Shown in pieces: positions 7,062 through 11,107 of a stretch of DNA of 11,107 nt (positions are counted from its first letter, which is position 1; every line of letters starts with the position of its first letter). The stretch is from a halophilic archaeon J07HX64 (GTDB lineage: Archaea; Halobacteriota; Halobacteria; Halobacteriales; Haloarculaceae). The stretch is taken from positions 485,323 to 496,429 of the forward strand of contig KE356579.1 of NCBI GenBank assembly GCA_000416085.1, in the 5' to 3' direction. The notes under the pieces are model-generated. The model had not been told where the DNA came from and made no database searches. It saw only the letters and a list, made by a program, of their open reading frames with translations. A program made the translations under genes and the position numbers.

Positions 7062-7283
7062 ATGAGTATGCGCTCCGACGACTCCACCATCCGTCGCAGT
7101 GTTCGCAAGACGTCTCGCAGTCACGATGGCGCGAACACATTCAAGTGGGGTATCTGCTGGAATTTCGGGATGCAAACAGCTCTTTCCCAACATACAGTAC
7201 TCGGAGCGGAGTCCGGTGACACCTCCGACAGGTGTTTGCCACACCACCCAGCGGTCACGGCCACGGGTGAGGGCCGTCCGTAG
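7062..7283 (+). CDS. Doubtful small ORF just upstream of the DUF5794 gene
   Basis: A 73-codon frame starting at ATG 7062, or 71 codons from ATG 7068. It ends with TAG at 7281-7283, five bases before the next start codon. For it: the position relative to the TATA-like box fits a leaderless start at 7068, and the tight spacing to the next gene fits coupled translation. Against it: about 48 of 73 third codon positions are G or C by my count, lower than expected for this genome; the product is Ser/Arg/His/Thr-rich and not acidic; and I recognise no motif. An overlapping minus-strand frame reaching 7041 looks about equally protein-like, so the region may instead be an untranslated leader. Confidence 0.22.
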   Translation: MSMRSDDSTIRRSVRKTSRSHDGANTFKWGICWNFGMQTALSQHTVLGAESGDTSDRCLPHHPAVTATGEGRP

Positions 7284-7288
7284 CCTGG
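7068..7288 (+). promoter_or_regulatory. Structured leader region of the DUF5794 gene
   Basis: About 220 bases between the likely transcription start and the ATG, locally poorer in GC than its surroundings (28 of 60 bases at 7141-7200). It contains a perfect 8-base-pair stem GTGTTCGC (7099-7106) with GCGAACAC (7131-7138); a stem ACACCT (7219-7224) with AGGTGT (7230-7235); a competing stem GGTGT (7231-7235) with ACACC (7241-7245); a 6-base-pair stem ACGGCC (7257-7262) with GGCCGT (7272-7277); and a stem that encloses the start codon (7285-7310). Most haloarchaeal mRNAs have little or no leader, so this density of pairing is unusual. It fits no riboswitch family that I know. Confidence 0.35.
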
Positions 7289-8464
7289 ATGAGCAGCTCA
7301 CGTCATCCGGTCGCGCTGTCCGTCGAGCGGCGCGTCGGTTCCTCAACCCGGTTGCTAGCGGTCGTGATGTGTCTCCCGCTCGTCGACGGTGTGTTCGTCG
7401 CGGTGGTGCTGGGCGGTGCACTGGAGACACTCGGCGGTATCATCGAGGTCGGTCTGCTCGTGTTCGCGGGAAGTGCGACTATCGCCGTCATCCTCGCGGA
7501 GATGGACGCCGGCCCGCGAGCGCAGGCACGCATCGTTCTCGGGGTCGGTTCTGTCGTTATCGCGGGTGCAGCGGTGCAGGCCACGCTCGCACCCACGATA
7601 GAGAGTCTGTTGAACATGGCCATCTTCGAGCGGTTCGCCGCGCTGGTGGTGCTCGGTGTGGCTGCCTCCACCGCGAGCGCCCGCCTCGATGAGTATCTCC
7701 CCGGACCACCGGTCGTGCTCGGACTGGGACTGGTCGCGAGTCTCGAACCCGCTGGCGCGTCGCTCGCACTGCAGACCGACCCCGGACTGATAGCCCGGGC
7801 GGTCGCCGCTGCCGTTGTCGGTGTGCTGGTGGCGCTCGCGGTTGCGGTCACCAGTCCGTGGCTGCGAACCGCCGTCGAGATCGACCGCTTCCGCTTCGGG
7901 AGCGCGGTTGCGCTCGGTGTGCTCGCGCTCTCGATCGCCGGCTTCATCCCCTCCTCGGCACCCGTCGCACTCGCGGTACTGTTCGTGACCGCGCTACTCG
8001 CATTCGATCCCGACGGGGGCGACCCTGACGGTGCTATCGTGGCCGACGGGGGCGACGGGTCCACCCCCTCCGGTGACGGTACACCTCTCGACACCGACAC
8101 GGGTATCGACGCCGGCCCGGGTGCTCCTGCGGATGTAGACCCGGTTGCCGACACCGATGCCGTGTACTCCTCCGCTGACACCACCACCGGGAGTGATGCA
8201 GACGTGCAGTTTGCCACCGACGCCGATACTGGAACCGGTGCTGTGTCCTCCACCGCTGGCGCCGGCACTGGGAGCGATACTGCTGTGCATCTCGACGCTC
8301 GTGCCGACACTGGTGCACACTCACCCGCCGACGTCGACTCTGGTGTGCACTCCCCCGCCGATGTCGAGATCAAGACCGAATCGGAGTCCGAGACGGAGGC
8401 GGGCACCGCACAGGAGTTCGACGGCGACCACTGGCCCCCGGAACAGCAACCCCCTTGGTTTTGA
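7289..8464 (+). CDS. Polytopic membrane protein, DUF5794-like, with long acidic tail
   Basis: A 391-residue protein. Residues 20-240 hold roughly seven to eight hydrophobic segments (about 22-42, 49-70, 82-101, 114-132, 140-162, 168-188, 205-220 and 222-240). The opening, SRHPVAL (4-10) then RLLAVVMCLPLVDGVF (21-36), and GSATIAVILAEMD (61-73) match my memory of the haloarchaeal family DUF5794, whose function is unknown. Residues 240-378 form a tail of Asp, Ala, Thr, Gly and Ser with degenerate repeats, including a 10-residue tandem pair (GAHSPADVDS, GVHSPADVEI). The protein closes with an aromatic/proline-rich end (WPPEQQPPWF). The tail is probably cytoplasmic or extracellular disordered sequence; topology is not certain. 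The ATG lies inside a potential hairpin and only GGTGAGGG about 20 bases upstream resembles a ribosome-binding site. I cannot infer a transported substrate. Confidence 0.85.
   Translation: MSSSRHPVALSVERRVGSSTRLLAVVMCLPLVDGVFVAVVLGGALETLGGIIEVGLLVFAGSATIAVILAEMDAGPRAQARIVLGVGSVVIAGAAVQATLAPTIESLLNMAIFERFAALVVLGVAASTASARLDEYLPGPPVVLGLGLVASLEPAGASLALQTDPGLIARAVAAAVVGVLVALAVAVTSPWLRTAVEIDRFRFGSAVALGVLALSIAGFIPSSAPVALAVLFVTALLAFDPDGGDPDGAIVADGGDGSTPSGDGTPLDTDTGIDAGPGAPADVDPVADTDAVYSSADTTTGSDADVQFATDADTGTGAVSSTAGAGTGSDTAVHLDARADTGAHSPADVDSGVHSPADVEIKTESESETEAGTAQEFDGDHWPPEQQPPWF
8311..8370 (+). repeat. 30-base tandem duplication in the DUF5794 tail
   Basis: Bases 8311-8340 and 8341-8370 agree at 23 of 30 positions and encode two related 10-residue units with the shared core HSPADV. 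The reading frame is kept. This is the clearest of several degenerate repeats in the tail, which seems to have grown by in-frame duplication. Confidence 0.7.
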
Positions 8465-8499
8465 GCGTGGCCACAACTCGACTGAACACACGAGACGGA

Positions 8500-8527
8500 C
8501 AGGGGCATACAGGCGACTGGCCCCCTG
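8500..8527 (+). terminator. Possible hairpin after the DUF5794 gene
   Basis: CAGGGG (8500-8505) and CCCCTG (8522-8527) are perfect complements with 16 bases between, 35 bases past the stop. No T-run follows. A TTTT lies at the very end of the coding sequence (8459-8462). The 150-base spacer to the methyltransferase also holds a weak TTGTTT (8557-8562) that might serve as its promoter box. Confidence 0.25.
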
Positions 8528-8614
8528 GACGAACTCACGGCGCGAACCCGAGAGCGTTGTTTCGACGACGACGAGAACAGCAAGAAACAGGAAAGGCGAG
8601 CGGCAACACCGGGT

Positions 8615-9247
8615 ATGAAACGCACAGTCGACGAGACAGCGTCACGGTTCGACGAACAGAGCGCGGAGTACGACGAGACACGACCGGAGCGGACCGTCGC
8701 AACCGCAAACCGGGTCGTCGAGCGCGCACTGGCCGCCACCGACGGGTCGGAGACCGCTCTGGACATCGGGACAGGCACCGGCGCGGTGGCGCTCGGTCTT
8801 GCCGGGGAGGTCGGTCAGGTGTACGCCGTCGATATCAGCGACGGGATGCTCGACCAGGCGCGGGCGAAGGCAAACGAGCGCGGCGTTGAGACTGTCACGT
8901 TCGGACACGGGACGTTCCGCGACCCTGGAGGGACCCTCGACCTGCCCGGGACGGTCGATCTGGTGGTTTCGAGTTTCGCGATGCACCACCTCGACGACGG
9001 TGAGAAAGCCGACGCCATCGAGACTATCCGTGGCCTGCTCGCGGACGGTGGCCGGTTCGTCCTCGGGGATGTCATCGTCTTCGAGGCGGCGAACCGCTCG
9101 GTCGAGTACTACAGCCCGGAGGTGGACGACCCTGCGACCGTCGAGTATCTCGCCGACACCCTCGAATCGCGGGGGTTCGCCGTCGACACAGAGCAGGTCG
9201 GTCCGATGGCCGGTGTCGTCGAGGGTCGCCTGCCCGATACGCTGTGA
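8615..9247 (+). CDS. Class I SAM-dependent methyltransferase, substrate unknown
   Basis: A 210-residue protein with the single-domain Rossmann-like fold of class I methyltransferases. N-terminal helix region FDEQSAEYDETRPE (12-25). Motif I ALDIGTGTGAVAL (48-60) is the glycine-rich S-adenosylmethionine loop. Asp73 in VYAVDIS (69-75) should hold the ribose. VDLVVSSFAMHHLDD (114-128) is the motif IV/post-IV region typical of UbiE-type enzymes that act on small molecules. GGRFVLGDV (145-153) follows. The C-terminus (about 155-210) lacks an added substrate-recognition domain. The DNA upstream is purine-rich without a clear ribosome-binding site. It faces the regulator gene across a 30-base gap, so the two are convergent and need not be related. 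Class is secure; substrate cannot be inferred. It might be a ubiquinone/menaquinone-type or other small-molecule methylase. Confidence 0.92.
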   Translation: MKRTVDETASRFDEQSAEYDETRPERTVATANRVVERALAATDGSETALDIGTGTGAVALGLAGEVGQVYAVDISDGMLDQARAKANERGVETVTFGHGTFRDPGGTLDLPGTVDLVVSSFAMHHLDDGEKADAIETIRGLLADGGRFVLGDVIVFEAANRSVEYYSPEVDDPATVEYLADTLESRGFAVDTEQVGPMAGVVEGRLPDTL

Positions 9248-9277
9248 TACTCCACCGGAGGCGGGTAGAAGAGAGCT

Positions 9278-10156
9278 TCAGCCGCTGGCCACGCCGTCGA
9301 CCGACTGGACGGCGAGTTCGTCGTCGACGACGACGGTCACGGTCCCCTCGCCGGTCTCCGCTGTCACCGCCCGGTGAACGGGGTCCTCCGAGACGCGCTC
9401 GACGCTGGTCTCGACTGTGTGGAACCCGGTCAGCGGCGGATCGACACCGACCCTGGTCAGCGCCGCCGAAACCCGTGGCTCGAACTGGAGTGGCGTGAGA
9501 ACGGGGACGACGACCAGCCAAGAACAGGTGTCACAGACCAGTTCGACCGCCGGTGACTCCCCGCGCTCGGCCCAGTCGACCTGCGGGTCGAACTGCACCT
9601 GCACCCGTCCGGCACAGAACGGACACTGCCCGGTCCGGGCCAGTCCGATGTGGTAGTCGGCGCGATGCATGACTGCCTGCTGACGCTCCGCTGCCGTGCG
9701 GCCGCGCAGTCCGTTCGCCGGGAACGAGTACGTCACGCCCGTCCAACCCTCGCAGTCGGTGCACTCGTAGGTCAGAAACGAGCGCTCGTAGCGCTCGACC
9801 ATGCTTCCGCCACAGTCCGGACAGACACCCGCGATTGTCCCTGTCCGGGTCATCTCCCTGGTCGGCCGGTGTGCCAGCACCGCCCGGTAGAGTGCGGTTG
9901 CGGCCGCCGTCGGAACGTACCCCTCCTCGACCTTCTCGACGTACACACCCTGCAGTCTGCTGAGGTGGTAGTTGAACTTCCCGCTGTCCTTTACCTCGAC
10001 GGCGTCCATGAGTTCCGAGAAGCGCCGTGGCTCCGTGTGGACCCCTGCCCACCCCTCCAATAGCGCGAGCACAATGTCCAGCCTGATCTCGTGTGCGAGC
10101 ACCGAGAGCGCATCCTTCACTGTCTCGCTGTCCCCGTTGTTGTCCTCCTCCGACAT
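9278..10156 (-). CDS. Winged-helix transcriptional regulator with two zinc sites
   Basis: A 292-residue protein read from ATG 10156. The frame stays open upstream to 10456, but that extension covers intergenic repeats and is probably untranslated. Residues 13-95 are an ArsR-like winged helix (ALSVLAHEIRLDIVLALLEG at 16-35, recognition helix near DSGKFNYHLSRLQG at 57-70, wing near VEKVEEGYVPT). Two four-cysteine sites follow: CPDC (112-115) with CTDC (132-135), and CPFC (178-181) with CDTC (208-211). Each suits a structural zinc ribbon. A C-terminal domain (about 215-292) shares the feel of haloarchaeal regulators that I recall as DUF7347/DUF7351, a recollection only. AGGAGG lies one base before the ATG, too near for a normal ribosome-binding site, so a leaderless start is likelier. 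A 25-base dyad lies 6-30 bases upstream and suggests self-regulation. The ligand is unknown. Confidence 0.88.
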   Translation of the reverse strand: MSEEDNNGDSETVKDALSVLAHEIRLDIVLALLEGWAGVHTEPRRFSELMDAVEVKDSGKFNYHLSRLQGVYVEKVEEGYVPTAAATALYRAVLAHRPTREMTRTGTIAGVCPDCGGSMVERYERSFLTYECTDCEGWTGVTYSFPANGLRGRTAAERQQAVMHRADYHIGLARTGQCPFCAGRVQVQFDPQVDWAERGESPAVELVCDTCSWLVVVPVLTPLQFEPRVSAALTRVGVDPPLTGFHTVETSVERVSEDPVHRAVTAETGEGTVTVVVDDELAVQSVDGVASG

Positions 10157-10161
10157 GCCTC

Positions 10162-10186
10162 CTGATTGCGAACCGAGCGTAATCAG
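10162..10186. promoter_or_regulatory. 25-base dyad, candidate auto-operator of the regulator gene
   Basis: CTGATTGCG (10162-10170) and CGTAATCAG (10178-10186) are complementary at 8 of 9 pairs, the ninth being G-T, with 7 bases between. The dyad covers bases 6-30 upstream of the regulator ATG and includes the only TATA-like sequence there (GATTACG on the minus strand). A dimeric winged-helix protein bound here would block its own promoter. Symmetry and position are seen; binding is inferred. Confidence 0.5.
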
Positions 10187-10218
10187 CGTGACGCCCCCGC
10201 CAACCCGGCCACACTCTC

Positions 10219-10326
10219 TCGCTGTCGACACTGTGCCTATCCCGGCGGTGTGTCCACCAGGACCGAGCGACGACAGCGGCAGGTCATCCCATCGCTGTCG
10301 GCACTGTGCCCGTCCCGACGGTGTGT
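10219..10326. repeat. 35-base direct repeat pair flanking an inverted segment
   Basis: Bases 10219-10253 and 10292-10326 match at 31 of 35 positions, 73 bases apart. Both start TCGCTGTCG and end CGGTGTGT. Between them CGACAGCG (10271-10278) is the exact complement of the CGCTGTCG in both copies (10220-10227 and 10293-10300), so it could pair to either side. The downstream pairing gives an 8-base-pair stem with a 14-base loop. Confidence 0.75.
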
Positions 10327-10412
10327 CGCGGAACTTACTCGATGGTGTGTTACAGAGTCCGTCCGACGGTGTGCTGTCGGGTCCACTCCACAGTGTGGTC
10401 CGTGTTACTCTG
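10317..10412. repeat. 24-base periodic array with GGTGTG core
   Basis: GACGGTGTGT at 10317, GATGGTGTGT at 10341 and GACGGTGTGC at 10365 are spaced exactly 24 bases; a weaker fourth copy CACAGTGTGG falls in register at 10389. A further copy, GGCGGTGTGT at 10244, belongs to the upstream 35-base repeat. The bases between cores are not conserved, unlike a simple duplication, which favours repeated binding sites. The array lies 30-125 bases upstream of the M23-type gene's TATA box. Confidence 0.6.
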
Positions 10413-10432
10413 CCTGGTGAAACTGAGTTCGC

Positions 10433-10448
10433 AAAATAATTAATATTA
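10433..10448 (+). promoter_or_regulatory. A/T-rich promoter of the M23-type gene
   Basis: This 16-base run is entirely A and T, by far the most A/T-rich place in the window. TTAATA at 10440-10445 is centred about 26 bases before the ATG at 10469, the canonical box A position for a leaderless haloarchaeal message. The flanking A/T would make it a strong core promoter. Confidence 0.65.
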
Positions 10449-10468
10449 CCCTCCACCTGTTGTTGAAC

Positions 10469-11107
10469 ATGACACAGGAATCAGCACCGGTGGCGGAGAG
10501 CCGTTCGACCAGCACGGCGGTCGTCTCGCGGCTCCGAGAGCTGTTGCGCCGAGTCAATCCGGCGATGCTCGGGTTTCTCGGTCTGCTGTCGCTGCCGGCG
10601 GAACTGTTCGACTCCGAGCTGCTCGTGCCTCTCAGGATATTCGGGATCTTCTACATATTCTTCCTGTGGATTCTTATTGCACCGGTCGTCGATATGCTGC
10701 TGGCCCACGGGGCGGAGGAGGAGACCGAACCGACCGACTGGCTCCGGGCCGGTAGCGCACGGGAGTTCGCCGTCGGGTATCTCATCATGCTACCACTGAC
10801 CCTGTTGAACCCGCTTGTCGTCGCGCAGGATCTCTTACAGGCGCTGGGTGGTCTCGTAACCTTTGTTCGGTACCGCGGTTCGATCCCCGATGCCGAGAGC
10901 TACGACCAGCAGGTCGAGTATCGCCCCCCCGTCGATGGGACCTGGACAGTGGTCAACGGCAGCCCCGAACAGGAGTACTCACACTCCTGGGTATACCCGA
11001 ACCAGCGGTACGCGTACGACTTCCTGATCACCGACGAGGAGGGTCGGTCCCGGCCCGAGGAGGCTGGTCCGACAACGGAGGAGTACTACTGCCACGACGA
11101 ACCGGTG
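10469..11107 (+). CDS. Membrane protein with start of an M23-type peptidase domain, 3' end beyond right edge
   Basis: I translated this by hand: 213 codons are open from ATG 10469 to the last base. Residues 1-32 are polar and end with a basic helix (RLRELLRRVN). Hydrophobic segments lie at about 33-46, 51-79 and 100-131, giving two or three membrane passes. From about 150 the sequence becomes soluble: PPVDGTWTVVNGSP (153-166), YSHSWVYPNQRYAYDF (170-185) and EEYYCHDEPV (204-213). This matches the N-terminal part of haloarchaeal membrane proteins with an M23 (LytM-like) fold, in which His and Asp of this stretch lie near the first zinc-ligand motif. The later HxH motif would lie beyond the edge, so peptidase activity cannot be judged. 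Haloarchaea lack murein; the substrate would have to be another cell-wall or protein target. The promoter is leaderless-type. Confidence 0.8.
   Translation, partial: MTQESAPVAESRSTSTAVVSRLRELLRRVNPAMLGFLGLLSLPAELFDSELLVPLRIFGIFYIFFLWILIAPVVDMLLAHGAEEETEPTDWLRAGSAREFAVGYLIMLPLTLLNPLVVAQDLLQALGGLVTFVRYRGSIPDAESYDQQVEYRPPVDGTWTVVNGSPEQEYSHSWVYPNQRYAYDFLITDEEGRSRPEEAGPTTEEYYCHDEPV

Larger units (their letters stand above)
10157..10468. other. Divergent intergenic region rich in repeats
   Basis: A spacer of 312 bases between the minus-strand regulator and the plus-strand M23-type gene. In order from the regulator: a 25-base dyad at the regulator start, a 35-base direct-repeat pair, an 8-base-pair inverted repeat between and overlapping them, a 24-base periodic GRYGGTGTGT array, the odd palindrome CCACAGTGTGG (10388-10398), and the A/T-rich promoter of the M23-type gene. 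It looks like a shared control region. I see no gene in it. Confidence 0.7.

Noticed and set aside
7041..7430. Minus-strand 129-residue frame
   Set aside because: It overlaps the well-supported DUF5794 start, its first third is an arginine-rich shadow of that gene, and its end runs into the plus-strand TATA box. The last 67 residues look somewhat protein-like, but I found no motif.
7303..8778. Minus-strand 491-residue frame opposite the DUF5794 gene
   Set aside because: Ser/Ala/Thr/Pro-rich product without domains, typical antisense shadow in GC-rich DNA; the plus strand gives ordered membrane helices and a family match.
10157..10456. N-terminal extension of the regulator by 100 residues
   Set aside because: The extension is the intergenic repeat region read in frame (an 8-residue TPS period from the 24-base array) and reaches into the A/T-rich promoter of the divergent gene. 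The winged-helix domain starts right after ATG 10156.

Overview
The window looks like chromosomal DNA of a haloarchaeon (class Halobacteria). It is very GC-rich, the proteins are acidic and lysine-poor with Asp/Glu-rich linkers, and several start codons lie about 25-30 bases after a TATA-like box with almost no 5' leader. Several genes belong to families I know mainly or only from Halobacteria. I see no insertion sequence, CRISPR array, rRNA or tRNA gene.

Left part (1-4228, minus strand): three overlapping genes read as one operon. They are a membrane protein with a large Ig-like extracellular region and a C-terminal DUF4129 domain (2339-4228), a two-helix membrane protein resembling haloarchaeal DUF7269 with a very long disordered linker (1099-2355), and a DUF58 protein that runs off the left edge (1-1102). 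DUF58 and DUF4129 proteins commonly accompany MoxR-type AAA ATPases in a conserved surface-assembly or chaperone-like cluster whose role is poorly known. No MoxR gene is inside the window.

Centre (4229-6939): a 354-base spacer carries four copies of a 20-base motif at exactly 33-base spacing. Next come guaB (IMP dehydrogenase, minus strand) and a membrane-anchored protein with a probable NTF2-like domain (minus strand). Both have a CTTTTG box about 27 bases before their ATG.

Right part (7040-11107): a long, structured leader precedes a polytopic membrane protein of the DUF5794 type (plus strand). A class I SAM-dependent methyltransferase follows (plus strand). A convergent gene encodes a winged-helix regulator with two four-cysteine zinc sites (minus strand). 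Divergent from it, across 312 bases full of direct and inverted repeats, is a membrane protein that begins an M23-type peptidase domain and is cut by the right edge.

The genes do not form an obvious new multi-gene system. The most unusual material is in the spacers: the 33-base array, a 24-base periodic array, a 25-base dyad over the regulator's own start region, and two places where one RNA segment could pair with either of two flanking partners.
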